From the NCBI GenBank assembly GCA_002914845.1, contig JXTC01000119.1, positions 422,271 to 486,270 of the forward strand: DNA of 64,000 nt, read 5' to 3'. The position numbers were made by a program, and so were the translations under genes. Numbering within the stretch: position 1 is the stretch's first letter; every line of letters begins with the position of its first letter. Of the stretch, positions 1 to 11,307 are shown in pieces. The DNA comes from Trema orientale. Lineage: Eukaryota > Streptophyta > Magnoliopsida > Rosales > Cannabaceae. Below the pieces are notes generated by a model, which was not told where the DNA came from, searched no databases, and was given only the letters and a program-made list of their open reading frames with translations.

Positions 1-305
1 AATTTGAATATTCACTCAATGGATTTCTTTCTCAATGATGGTGGCTGAGAGAGAAATGCGTATGTATAATTTTTGGTGTGGTGACCATAACTCTACTAGT
101 TTCCTTTATATAGATAACTTAATAAGGGTATCCATCAACCCTAACTAGGTCGTCTAACCGGATATCCACATTATTAGTCCATACTAAGATAGATATACTT
201 GACCCAATTCAATTAGATCACTAGGTGGGGTCACAAGAAAATAATATGGCCACAATATACTTAAATTAAATATGTGGACCAATAAAAAAATATAATTTCC
301 TAACA
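1..305 (-). repeat. 3' LTR of the copia element (cut by window start)
   Basis: This stretch matches 5848-6152 almost throughout, including the shared blocks TGATGGTGGCTGAGAGAGA, AGTTTCCTTTATATAGATAA and ATCACTAGGTGGGGTCA. Read on the minus strand it starts TGTTAGGAAATTATA. The far end is beyond position 1. Confidence 0.88.
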
Positions 306-317
306 ATCTCCCACTTA
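306..317 (-). other. Polypurine tract of the copia element
   Basis: On the minus strand the bases just before the LTR read AAGTGGGAGAT, the purine-rich primer site typical of Ty1-copia elements. It fixes this LTR as the 3' one and the element as minus-strand. Confidence 0.8.
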
Positions 318-859
318 GGCCGTATATATACCGAAGATAATTATATTGTTGAACTTAAGGCATGCTATGAAATACCATATCATTTTTGAATATCCCTGAA
401 GTAATAATCTGGTCCATCAGACATACTAGCATGAGACCAAAGTGATCATCGTTGCATGTCTGAATTGGCAACTAGAACCTTTCATGATCACCGCACTAAT
501 ATATCTTAATGATATAGATCGAGTATAGAATGTGGCATGGAAATTATACACAATGTGATATTAAATATGCCTATTTCCAATTGGTCCAATTTAAACTTAA
601 ATGAGATCAACTTTAGTTTTTAAGCCGCAGTTGGAAATATAATAATATGAAAAATATCATATATAAAAATCAGAGTTTATACGAAAATTCATCAACCGAA
701 CACTGGAGTGAATTAAACAAGAAATGAGGGTCACTAATGAACATCCGAACTAAACTACAAACTCTCACTAACATTGCACATCTTAAAACACAACACTCAT
801 ATGAGTGATATGCTCAAGAAATACCTTAGGCTGTAAACCTTTGGTGAGTGGCCACTAAC

Positions 860-1175
860 ATGGAGTTTGTACCTATATAATTTTTAGACACTTGACAACT
901 CTGAATACTTTATTTAATAACAAGAAATTTAAAGTCTATGTGAACCAACTTTAAGAGTTTATGTTATTATTGAAATATAACATTACGACTTTATTATCAT
1001 AATAAATCCTTAATGGTCTTTTAATACCATCCATAGTTCACATTCCTGTGATAAAGTTCGGCAGTCATATTCCATGATTCGATTCCTCATAACAAGATAT
1101 ATATACTTTGTCTCCATAGTGGAAGAAGTTGTGAGTATTTGTCTAACATTCTTTAAAAATAGCTCCTCTAGTTAG

Positions 1176-1208
<33 letters not shown>

Positions 1209-2480
1209 CTAGAAATGGATCTCTAACTATTTAGGCATCTAGTAAAATCGGAATTGGAATACCTAATGATCTCCAAAATTTTTGATTTGCGATAAGTGAG
1301 CATATAGTCTACTGTTCTCTCTAAAAACTGCATAACCTATTTTGCTGCTTTCCAATAATCCATATGAGGGTCACTTAGATATCTGTCCAATATTCCTGAG
1401 CATACATAAGACTCCCTACTGCGCACAAGAGAATTTTTGTATTTTCTTAATTTCAATCTCATCCTTGGGGCACTGTCAGAAACTGAGTTTTTCACCCTTA
1501 ACTAATGGGCGCACCTCCTGAGGCATAATTCTTCATGCTAAACCTAATAAGCACTTTATCGATATAGCTCTTTTGTGATAACCCAAGGATACCTCAAGAG
1601 TAATCTTGATGTATCTATATTCTTAATACAAAAGAGACATCTCCAAGATCTTTCATATCAAGGTCCTTTGATAGAAATATCATGGTTTCGTGTAACTAGC
1701 CTATATCGCCGCTAGCCAAAAGTTTGTAATTGACATACAAATCTAGGAAGATAAACTTCCTCCTATTAAAACTTTTTATTTATATACAACCATAAACTTC
1801 ATTTTTCTCAAAACCAGTAGAGAAAATGACTTGATGGAATCTATAAATTATTGACAGGAAACTTTCAGTCTTTAAATCTACCTAATGTAACCGCAGATCA
1901 GAATGAGTTGCTAGTGCTAGAATTATTCTGAAAGAGTCTTTCATTAAAACTGGAGAGAAAGTCTATTTATAATCAATGCTTTCCTTCTGAGTAAAATTCT
2001 TAGAACTAGACGAACCTTATATCTCTTGATATTGCCATTTGAATCCCTTTTAGTCTTAAATTTTCATTTACAACTAATAAGTTTCACACTTCTTACAATT
2101 TGATGAGATCGTAAATATCATTGTCCTTATAGATTTCATTTCATGCTGCATGGTATCAATCCATTTTTGGGAGTTAGAACATTATTTAGCTTGAGTGAAA
2201 TTGATTGGATCATTTTTCACTTCCATATCAAACACATGTTAGTCTTAAATTTTCCATTGCCATTTGAATCCCTCTTGGTCTTAAATTTTCATTTATAACT
2301 AATAGGTTTAGCACTTTCTCGCAAATCAACAAGATTGTAAATGTCATTGTCCTTGTAGATTTCATTTCATCCTACATGGCTTCAATCCACTTTTGGGAGT
2401 TAGAACATTATTTAGCTTGAGTGAAATTAATTGGATCATTTTTCACTCCCATATCAAATACATGTTCTTAGAAATAGACA
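860..2480 (-). pseudogene. Copia reverse transcriptase / RNase H remnant
   Basis: Minus-strand translation in shifting frames gives the start of a copia reverse transcriptase (QKWIDTMQHEMKS then YKDNDIYDLIKL, 2250-2080), then a region around the catalytic box at about 1728-1739. There LYVNYKLLAS stands where the family has LYVDDILLAS, so both catalytic aspartates are lost. Further on come RYLSDPHMDYWKAAK (about 1370), RYSNSDF (about 1240) and the RNase H stretch YISCYEESNHGI followed by GIKRPLRIYYDNK (about 1090-980). The many stops, shifts and the lost active site make this non-functional. A 225-bp tandem duplication (2031-2480) repeats the start of the domain. Confidence 0.85.
2031..2480. 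repeat. 225-bp tandem duplication inside copia pol
   Basis: The unit starting ATTGCCATTTGAATCCC at 2031 is repeated from 2256 with a period of 225 bp. Both units encode the KWID...DNDIYDL part of reverse transcriptase on the minus strand, and they differ by scattered substitutions, so the duplication is not recent. Confidence 0.85.
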
Positions 2481-2879
2481 ACATAAATATCCAAAGTCAT
2501 ACTTCTTCTTTCCCTAGTGAATCTCCTTAATGGCACTTTTTCTTGATGTTATTGAGTTTTTTCTTTAAGAGCAACTTCCTCATTTTGGATAGAGAGTTGC
2601 TAAATATTGTCTTGAAAGTCCGAATTTGCATATTGAATAATATCATGTATAGAAACCTAATCATTTTCAATAGCAACTATAGGAAGAGAATTGAATTCCT
2701 CCTCAAAGACAATATTCTTAACCTTATCTCCCCCTCCCTCCCCTTTTTCCCAAATCTCAACATTTTCAAGGACTCCGGAATTCCCCATCTCAAAAAAGGA
2801 TCTAGTACAAGAATCATAAAACTTAAAATCCATCGACTTTTTAGAGTACTCAAAACAGTAGTAACTTAAAGTTTTTAAG

Positions 2880-3600
2880 TCCATTTACTTTCATATGGCC
2901 TAGTTTTTAAGTCCAGACATGCAAGTGCCTAATACTAGGCCCTCTGCCTCTCCATAGCTCATATGGGATTTTAGCTACTGCTTTAGTGAGAACTCAATTT
3001 GGTATGTACATTACAGTCTTTAATTTTCTTTCTAGAGTGATTTAGATAAAGAAGAATGACTAATCATACTTCTTACTATGTCCTTAAGTGTACTGTATTG
3101 TCACACAATAATATCATTCATGCTAGGTTTTCTCGGCATTGCGTATTGTGGAACGATTCCGTATTCCTCTAGGAATGGAGCGAAGGGCCCTGGACATTGT
3201 TAACTTGATCCAGCTTACCTACCATAGATTAGATTTGACAGCCTTAATTTTCTTACTTACTTAAATTTCAACTTCAGCTTCGAAAGCCTTAAAAATATCC
3301 AGAGATTAAGACTTCTCATGAATTAAATACAGGTACTCATAATGAGAATAAGCGTCTATAAATATAATGAAATATTATTGGCTATTCCAAGAAACCGTAG
3401 GGAATAGTTCACATGTATTAGTATGTATTAGTTCAAAGATACTGGAACACTTACTGGCATCTATTTTCCTTACGTTTGTTTGTTTTCCCTTAATGCACTC
3501 AATACAGACTTTGAAATTTGTTAAGTCAAGTGGGTCAAGAATTCTAACTGACACAAGTCTCTTAATTCTCTTTTAGAGATATGTCCTAAACGCTTGTGTC
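2880..3600 (-). pseudogene. Copia integrase remnant (pre-integrase plus core)
   Basis: Minus-strand translation near 3600-3440 gives a decayed gag-pre-integrase domain: LWYDTSV, then DISLKEN (family form LGHISKER), then DPLDLTNFKVCIECIKGKQT, with the C-x2-C half of the zinc site kept and the H half damaged. From about 3370 to 3240 it reads YFIIFIDAYSHYEYLYLIHEKS and DIFKAFEAEVEI, the start of the copia integrase core, where the first catalytic Asp corresponds to the D of FIDAYS. Several stops interrupt it. Confidence 0.85.
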
Positions 3601-3949
3601 ATACCATAAAAGAATCCTCATTGGTTTGCATATACCATATGCAAAGATTCACTGGGTGAAGCAATTGCCTTTAATTTATATAGATTATCTATTAAATAAA
3701 TAGTAACAATAATATTTGAATCTTGAAAGAGACTGAATTCACTATTTCCAAATGAAGAATAATAATTGTATTTGTCCAGGCTAGTTATAGAAAATTTAAA
3801 TTTTATCTAAATGACAAAACAATAAAAGTCTTTTCCAAATCCAAAAAATAACCAGTCTCTAACTGTATTCTAAATAATCTTATAGCCTCTACTAAAGTTG
3901 TGTTACCATTGCCCAAATAGATGAATCTTTCATCATCAATTGACAGCTA

Positions 3950-4850
3950 ACTCTACTGATAATCTTGTATAGACACACTTATGTGAGTAGTGAAATTTGT
4001 ATCTACCCACCAAGTGTGTTTGAGTACTAGAGCTAAATTAACTTCAAGATAAATAAAAAATAAAAAGTATATTCTTCTTTACACACTAAATGGTGTACTT
4101 AATTAGGACAATATTTCTTTACATATCTAGCCCTTTTACAGAAGAAACATGCAAATTTGTTGTCATGTTTCTTTTGCTCCTTATGATGTGTAGTCCCTAC
4201 TATAGCTTTCTTATCCTTATTCCTTTTCCTTATATTGTCCTCAAAGGTTCATGTTAAGTGAGCACTTTTAATTTTTTCTTACTTCAACTTATCTTTTTCT
4301 TGCACACAATGAGAAATGATCTCCAAAGAGACCATTTGTCCTTTAGGGTATTGTTACTTTTCTTAAGTTAACTAAATTGTGCAAGACGAGAAATAGGGAT
4401 CAGATGCATAAGAAAGTCTTTCGACAGCTCTAATTTAAGTACCTTTAGTTTAAAAATGAGATTAGACATTTCTATAATGTACTCCTTTATGTATCTTTAT
4501 CTGTATACTGAATTGAAACAAGATTCTATATAATGGTACTCATTTCAGCCTTTTCGTTTTCAAAAAAATGATCCGCAATTGTTTTAAGGAATATCTTAAT
4601 ATTTACCTCTTTAGGCATTACGCCCTTTATGGTTTCTGTAATGAAGTTTCGCATGATCGTACTTTTGCGATTAGAACGTATTCACTGCTCAAAATCATTC
4701 TTTATCATCTGAAGAATTTTAAACTATATGAGCAGTAGGATGTCCTAACTGGAGCATAATGTCAAGATCAATGCAACTGGATACAAACAAAATGTGCTCT
4801 TTCCATTTCTTAAGGTTTGTACCGTTAAGCACTGGAATATTACTAATATT
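3950..4850 (-). pseudogene. Copia gag remnant with degenerate zinc knuckle
   Basis: At about 4180-4120 the minus strand reads KHDNKFACFFCKRARYVKKYCPN. This is a retroviral-type CCHC knuckle (C-x2-C-x4-H-x4-C) in which the histidine position is Tyr. Upstream sequence is gag-sized but too decayed to align by eye, so the outer limits are approximate. Confidence 0.65.
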
Positions 4851-4899
4851 GGCATATATAAAATAAGCAGATACAAAATAAAGAACAAAACAAATAATA

Positions 4900-5847
4900 A
4901 GCTCATAACCTAATTTTATGTCATAATCTAAGCATATGAACTAGCATAGCATAAGCAAATTAAACAAATAGTAGTATACCCTTCCATCACAAAATATCCA
5001 ACACAACATTAATAAGTCTTCATTTGGGCTGACTTATTAATTTGTAAGTGGTACTCTTTAATACAATAATCAAACATTGATAGTAAATCATGTTAACAAA
5101 AAATCTTCCTTTGGGCCGATTTATTGTTCATATGGAAACCTAATAGCCGTCACACATTTATTACCGCATGTATGTCTATTATTTGACCAAATAATCACCT
5201 TTCTTTGGGCCGGTAATTATCCACATGAACAATAAACCACAACATCTTTATATTTTAAAACAAACAAGCCTATACAATAAAGGTTACTTTGGCAACATAC
5301 TATTTCAACTCATTAATTTCAGAATACAAGACAAGTTATACAAAGAAAATCAATCGAAATGTCCAAAAGTTATAAACTAAAATTTTCAACTCACAAGAGA
5401 GTGATTGATCACCTGAGTTCATATACTTTTATTAACTTTTAAACTGAATAGAGTTTTCAGTGGATAAAGTGTGGATTATTCTTAAGGTTGGTTGGGATCA
5501 TTAAACTTAAGTAGTCGAGTTTCGGACTCGATCCCCTTGAGTTGAGTCAAAAACGACTGAATTCTGCCTAAAAATTAAACCAAAATACTTAAATAAGGTA
5601 AAAAAAATTGACCTATATTCTAGCTGAAATCAATGAATAGAAAAGTGGAAAGAAATTAGTATTAGACATAAACATGGATTGAAAATAACCTAATACAATC
5701 CTATAAACTATTTATGTCAAATAGTCAGAAATTAGGATTGTTGAGAATACCTGTGACCATAGTGAAATGAGCCTTAGGACTTGACCACGATCACTGAAAC
5801 GTTACGAGACTGTGTGCTTATGAGTTAATGATCTTCCATAGCCAAAA
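4900..5847 (-). other. Untranslated leader of the copia element
   Basis: This lies between the 5' LTR and gag and has no sustained open frame. A motif CTTTGGGCCGATTTATT and variants recurs about every 90 bp (near 5020, 5105 and 5205). No tRNA-Met primer-binding site is visible next to the LTR, which suggests that edge is eroded. Confidence 0.5.
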
Positions 5848-6152
5848 GTTTGAATGTTCACTCAATAGATTTCTTTCTCAGTGATGGTGGCTGAGAGAGA
5901 AGAGGGTATATATAATTTTTGGCGTCAGGACTATAACCCTAATAGTTTCCTTTATATAGATAACTCGATTAGGGTATCCATCAATCCTAACCGAGTTGTC
6001 TTACCAGGTATCCATATTATTAGTCCATACCTAGATAGATATTCTTGACCCAATTCAGTCAGATCACTAGGTGGGGTCAATAAGAAAATAATATAGGCAC
6101 AATATAATTAATTTTTATATATGGACTAATAAAGAAATATAATTTCCTAACA
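5848..6152 (-). repeat. 5' LTR of the copia element
   Basis: This is a direct repeat of 1-305. Its outer end at 6152 is sharp (TGTTAG on the minus strand) and is followed by TTTCG, half of a possible target duplication whose partner is off-window. The inner edge is set only by where similarity fades and may lie up to about 35 bp further left. Confidence 0.85.
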
Positions 6153-6930
6153 TTTCGATCCCTAATCAAGGGTTTCATAAATTTTAGGTGTAATGGGATT
6201 TGGTGTAAACTTGTTAGAGAAGAATTAATGGTATAAACTTATTTCTTTGGTAGTGGATATGATGTGAAGTGCCGAATAACGTGAATATATAACTCATTAA
6301 TCTTGAATATGAAAATTCTGCTTGCATTATTTGCTTTATTACTTCTTATATGTTTAATTTCTGGAGTTAGTGTTCGATATATATTGGATCAGATTAGAAC
6401 TTTAATTTAACTTATATTTGTATTTCCTAATACCTACTAGACTTTTTCTTTCTTCTTTCTTTGTTATTTAGCATGAAATTAAGTGCAGCATAATAACTCC
6501 TTTTCTTTCTTGTGTTCTACCTTGTTTTCTGGTCAAGTTGAGATTAATTGTTTATGCAATTTCCAAGTTTAATTATTTCGATTTTTTAATGTGCTTAATT
6601 AGTCCAACATAGACTTAGTAGTTTAGTTTTTTTTTTCTTTTATGGAAGATTTGAAGATTGATTATCTCAATTATAGTCTTCTAGACTTCTATATCGAGAT
6701 TGGTTTCTCAAGTCAATTCTGAATATTTATGGCATCCTCTTATGTTCGTATGATCTGGCGACCTCCATGCAAAAGCTCGAATTTTGCCAGGCATTATTGT
6801 TTTGGTTGGGCAAACTTACGTGTATTTTCATGATGCAAAACAAGATTTAAAAAGAAAGAGAAATACAAAATAGGATAAAAAAGCAATAAAACATATCTTT
6901 TTTTTTTTTTTGAGTAAAATCTGTAGTTCA
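6153..6930. other. Intergenic, no gene seen
   Basis: AT-rich sequence with short oligo-T tracts (6628-6640, 6898-6912). I see no protein homology and no boundaries of a mobile element. Confidence 0.5.
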
Positions 6931-7463
6931 TTACTCAGAAATAATATCTGTCCTTACAATCTTCTCTACCCAATTTGGGGCAAATTCTATCCAAATTAAA
7001 GAATCATTCATAACTAAAGCATGTTGAGATATACAATGAGCAGCATTATTTAAATTTCTCCCGACCAAAGAAAACAAATTAGAAGATTGGGGGAAAATCA
7101 TATCATGCACATATATCCTTGACCAACAAATTGGCCTCTGGAAGAGAAGAAGAGACACTCTTTATCAATTTGATAGCAGTTATGCAATTTGATTCTATAA
7201 AACGAGGGAAAAAAACCATCCCATATGGCAACTTCCAAACCAAATATTATAGCTTGGAGTTCTGTGAAAAGCACATCACCAGAGGCTCTTAATTTCTTAA
7301 CAACTGAAGCCATAATACGTCCTTGATGGTCTCGAATAAGAATCCCCAGACCACACCAACCATCAAGCAAATCCATAGTACCATCTGTGTTTGACTTCCA
7401 ACTTCCCTTCTTAGGAGAATACCATTTATACTTATTGGAAGATACCCTGTTCATAACAATCAA
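6931..7463 (-). pseudogene. RNase H-like domain fragment (RVT_3 type), frameshifted
   Basis: Two overlapping minus-strand frames join into one domain. The first (7463-7098) has WKSNTDGT, GLGILIRDHQGRIMAS, LRASGDVLFTELQAIIFGLEVAI. The second (7158-6931) supplies the end, GRNLNNAAHCISQHAL. This order (first catalytic Asp in NTDG, Glu in TELQA, then a late R-x-x-N-x-AAH) is that of the plant RNase H-like domain found in LINE-type retrotransposons and in 'ribonuclease H protein At1g65750'-like genes. At least one frameshift near 7110-7160 breaks it, and no reverse transcriptase lies next to it. It is a stranded LINE tail or a broken host copy. Confidence 0.75.
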
Positions 7464-7738
7464 ATAGATCTAGAAAGACGGAATTAGAAGAATTCAAAGA
7501 CGAAATCGAGATAGAAAATGTGAATATTCAATTTATTCACCAATAATTCACAACACTAGTATGAGAATAATGAAATAACAAAACCTAATTATAGAGGAGC
7601 AACTAAGAGTCATAATTCAACTAGAAAACTAATCAAAGGAATTCAAAACAAAATAAGCTCTAATAAGATAAATAAATTGAAATAACAACAACAACAATAA
7701 TAATAATAATGTAACTATCGATTAGGCATCCCGCACCA
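7448..7738 (-). repeat. Putative 3' LTR of the 7.4-11.6 kb element
   Basis: It shares blocks such as CCAATAATTCACAACA, AATATGAGAATAATGAAA and GAGCAACTAAGAGTC (some with one change) with 11308-11639. The right edge is sharp at 7738, followed by a polypurine tract (minus strand). The left edge at about 7448 adjoins the RNase H-like fragment. Confidence 0.6.
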
Positions 7739-8396
7739 TTTCCCCTGAGTTCAAGAACTCAACTCCAGTGAGCTCAAACTTGAATAAAGCAAGAAGTTTC
7801 ATAAGCCTTGTCCCCGAAGTCATTATCCAAACCGAGATCTTCATCTTTAGGAACCTCTGTATTTTGGTAGTATACTCTCATGGATATAGAAAATATATAT
7901 TTATATATATATATAGAAATTGTGACTCTTATTAATTTAAGAGTTAATGTTACATTTCAACTATGAGTACTTGGATAATTAAAATTTAGTATTGAGTATT
8001 CAATAATATGTTTTGTTAAATTATGACTTTCTTGACAACGTTAACTTATCCATTAGATGTTTATAAGATAATATGGAATAAAATAATTAGATGGGTAAAA
8101 CAATAATTTTATCTAACTCTAATTATTGACATTTTTCATAAATATATACATAATATATTAAATTGTAAATAGTCTCACTTAATTAAAGAGTGCAGTAATT
8201 GGCTTTTAGTGGAATCTCTCATTATTTATACATTTAGTCTAATTAATTATGAGTTAATTAGAATTAGACCCAGTATATTGGAGATCTAATTCAATCAACC
8301 CAATAGATCTTCTGTCTACACAGAATAAGAATTGGACTACTTAAGAATACACAAAGGCCTACAGATGAGAAGCAGAAGACTTTGCCTATACCCTAA

Positions 8397-9091
8397 GGCT
8401 TCGTTTGGTATGCAGGATAGGATATGATATGATTGGACTATTTTAAAGGATTGGATTGGATTGGATAGGATAGGATAAGATGGAATTATAGTCCAATTAT
8501 ATCCTATGTTTGGTGTGCTACTTTTTGTTAGGATAGGTGTGTTTCATAGTTTGAGGTAAATTACAAATTTTGAGGTTTGATTATTTAGAAGAATACCACT
8601 TAAAAATTTATTTAGAAAAATACCATTTTTAGAAATCAATTTTGTAAAAATATCATTTTTAAAAACTTATTTAGAAAAATACCATTTTCAAAGAAATATT
8701 TTCAAAAATACCACTTTTAAAAACAATATTTTGAAAAATACCACTTTTAAAACTTATTTTTGGAAAATGACATTTTTTGTAAAATTATTTGCAAAAATAC
8801 CATTTATAAAAAATATTTTGGAAAATACTATTTCTAGTTTTACCACTTTTAAAAGTTAATTTCGAAAGTATCATTTATTACTACTTCAAAAACATTCTAT
8901 TATTTTTAATCAAATTCATAATCCCTCCCAATCCCAAATTCTCAAGAGGATAAGATTATCCCCTTCTAAGGGGATTATTTTTGGAGTGGATTATCTTAAT
9001 CCAATCCAATCCATCTCATATGCATGCACCAAACATGGGATTAATTTAATCCAATCCAATCCCATCCTTATCTTGCATTCCAAACGTGGCC
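8397..9091. mobile_element. Tourist-type (PIF/Harbinger) MITE with TAA target duplication
   Basis: The left terminus GGCTTCGTTTGGTATGCAGG matches the reverse complement of the right terminus, GGCCACGTTTGGAATGCAAG. The element is flanked by TAA at 8394-8396 and 9092-9094, the 3-bp duplication typical of PIF/Harbinger. Near both ends are GGATTGGATTGGAT-like repeats. The interior (about 8580-8880) is a run of imperfect repeats of the type AAAAATACCATTTTTAAAA. No transposase is present, so it would have been moved by a partner's enzyme. Confidence 0.88.
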
Positions 9092-10248
9092 TAAGTATAA
9101 GGTGAGGATACCCCTTATAGGCTTTTCTTAAGTGTCTCACTCATGTGGGACTCCTCTCTTGTAAATACCTTTGTAGTATTTTTGGACTTTATTTCTATCT
9201 TTTTAGATTGCTTAAATTTAAGACTCTTAATTGGATTATAAGTCTACCAATGCCCTATAATATATCGGTGATAAGGGTGGTAGACTAACATACACTTTTT
9301 CATTAGTTGACAACTGCCTTAGAAAAACTAAAGAGAACTCTAGAAAGAAAAAAGTGAGACAGTGTTGGAATTTGGTGATTTCAAGAAAAAGAACTATTGG
9401 TGTTGGTTCATTGGGATTTATAGGAGATTTCTATAAAGGAGCTCATACTCTGTAATAGTCAAATTCCTGTATCAGGTTGGAAGATCTGCTTATGAGCTAG
9501 GTAACATTATATATCTATACAGTTGATCTAAAATGTTGTCCTAATCGAATTCTGTGCGAGGGAAAATAGCTTAACAAAATAGTTTTCGCTTTTGTTATTT
9601 CGCTACGTACTCATAAAATTGTAAAGGCCGCATCCCTATTACTTGTGCAAATATCAATGGAGTTTTTGGCTATCACATTCCTCATATCCCTAATATCAAC
9701 AATTTTTTCAGTGATTAATTTGGACAAGTTAGCAATTTAGGCATTAGTAGAAGCTTGATATTCCCAGACAATTTGTTTTAACTCTCTTATATTCATAGTG
9801 GAAGGCAAAATTAATCACAAGGGTATGATTGTCAAAAACTTAGATATAGGTGTTGTGGCAAAACAAACCAATGCGGTGGCTTATTTTCAAATATACCAAA
9901 CAAGAACTCAGCTGCAAAAGATCACCTAAAGTAGTGGCTAAAACCAAAATTTGAAAATGAGGGTTGATTTGTTGAGTCTAACGAGTTAACTCTATGCAAG
10001 GATATGTTGTCATATATCTAGCGTGCAACTCACGAAGGAGCTAGTCGTTGACAGTAGCTAGCAAAGATCTAGGTGGTTAGAGTGTCAGAGGACTGGTGCG
10101 CGGCTACTAGGTACAAGGCGAAGGCAACACACAGAGGATAAAGAGTAAGGTAGAAGTAAGCATGACGAGAAGGCAACTTGGACCGAAGACGAAGAAGAGG
10201 GAGTAGTGGGAGTGGGTATCTTAGGCGGTGAAGATTGATGGTCTAAGG

Positions 10249-11134
10249 CAGTGGCGGAGCCACATAGGGTCAGGGGCAATTTTCTCCCCCTGATTTTTTT
10301 GGAAAAAAAGAAATTAGTATGTGATATTTTTATAAAAAAATTATTCTACTTCCTCTTAATCTATAAAATTTTATACTTAGCCTCCCTGAAAATCTGGGTA
10401 TTTCTCCATTAATAAAACTTATTTTATAATTATGAAGCTTATTTCAATGGTTTCTGTTAAATATTAAATAAAGCTCATTACTCATCTTTTAGAATGTATG
10501 TTGCAACCCATAAACAAAATAATTAGAAATTAACTTGGCCTAGTTATATATATATATAGTATATAATGTCTGTCAGCAAATAAACAATTTGGCCTAGTTA
10601 TATGTATGTATCTGCATAATGTTTGTTAGTGAATTAGTCTTTTAAGCTTTGTGAGGATATGAGGATTATGAATGTGCGATTGTATGTTAAAAAGTTTGAA
10701 GTTTATCTCTATCTAAACTAAGTTTTATAAAAAAGACTAGGAGGGCTTATGTTTGATACCTTTAACTAAGCTACCAAAAGTGATCTTGATTTTACCTGTT
10801 GCTACTGCAATTATAGAGAGGGTATTTTCTGTCATAAACATTGTGAAGAATCGACTATACAACTGAATGAGAGATCATTAGATCAATAATAATTTAGTTG
10901 TTATATTGAGAAAGAAACTTCGGATAATATTGACGATGAATCTAGCTATTATACAGCGATTTCAGACCATGAGACATCGCCGAGATTGTAATACATTTAT
11001 GAACTTGTTTAAGAATACTACAATTTTCAATTTTACTTTTTTTAAGAAAAATTTTTTAATGTTCTTGTGCTATTTTACGGCGAGGTTATTTTTTCTTTGC
11101 CTCCTCTGAAATAAATTCCTGGCTCTACCCTTAG
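10249..11134 (+). mobile_element. hAT transposon deletion derivative
   Basis: The left end CAGTGGCGGAGCCACATAGG resembles the inverted right end TAAGGGTAGAGCCAGGAATT (shared core GxxGAGCCA). The flanks GTCTAAGG (10241-10248) and GTCTAGGG (11135-11142) form an 8-bp target duplication with one change, as expected for hAT. A piece of hAT transposase C-terminus survives inside. At 886 bp most of the transposase is gone. Confidence 0.8.
10770..11005 (+). pseudogene. hAT transposase dimerisation-domain remnant
   Basis: Translation gives KVILILPVATAIIERVFS, INIVKNRLYN, then a stop and NNNLVV, then in a shifted frame YIEKETSDNIDDES, and finally IQRFQTMRHRR. This is the C-terminal dimerisation region of the zinc-finger-MYM/TTF-type hAT transposases of plants (family form: LPVATATVERAFSAM.IVKNRLRN). 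There are at least two in-frame stops and a frameshift. It sits at the right end of the hAT element, where the transposase C-terminus should be for plus-strand orientation. Confidence 0.8.
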
Positions 11135-11307
11135 TCTAGGGTGCCGAAGACGAGTGAGCAATGGGCAAGGAAGTTGGTAGGTGTTAAGGGTATACCTAGG
11201 GTTTTTTTTTTTAAATACTAAATTCAAGAAAAAAAATATGAGATTTGACAGTTTTGTTGGGAGTGTTTGAGATAGTGGAAAAGAAAGACTTGGCTTTGAT
11301 ACAAAAT

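Larger units (their letters stand above)
1..6152 (-). mobile_element. Degenerate Ty1-copia LTR retrotransposon
   Basis: Two direct repeats about 5.85 kb apart (1-305 and about 5848-6152) both end in CTAACA on the plus strand, which is the TGTTAG LTR start read on the minus strand. A polypurine tract abuts the left copy, so the element runs right to left. Decayed copia domains appear on the minus strand in the copia order: gag zinc knuckle near 4.15 kb, pre-integrase and integrase core 3.6-2.9 kb, reverse transcriptase 2.5-1.6 kb, RNase H 1.3-0.9 kb. Every domain carries stops and frameshifts, so the copy is dead. I could not see a tRNA-Met primer-binding site beside the 5' LTR. The left end lies outside the window, so the target duplication cannot be tested. 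Confidence 0.9.
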
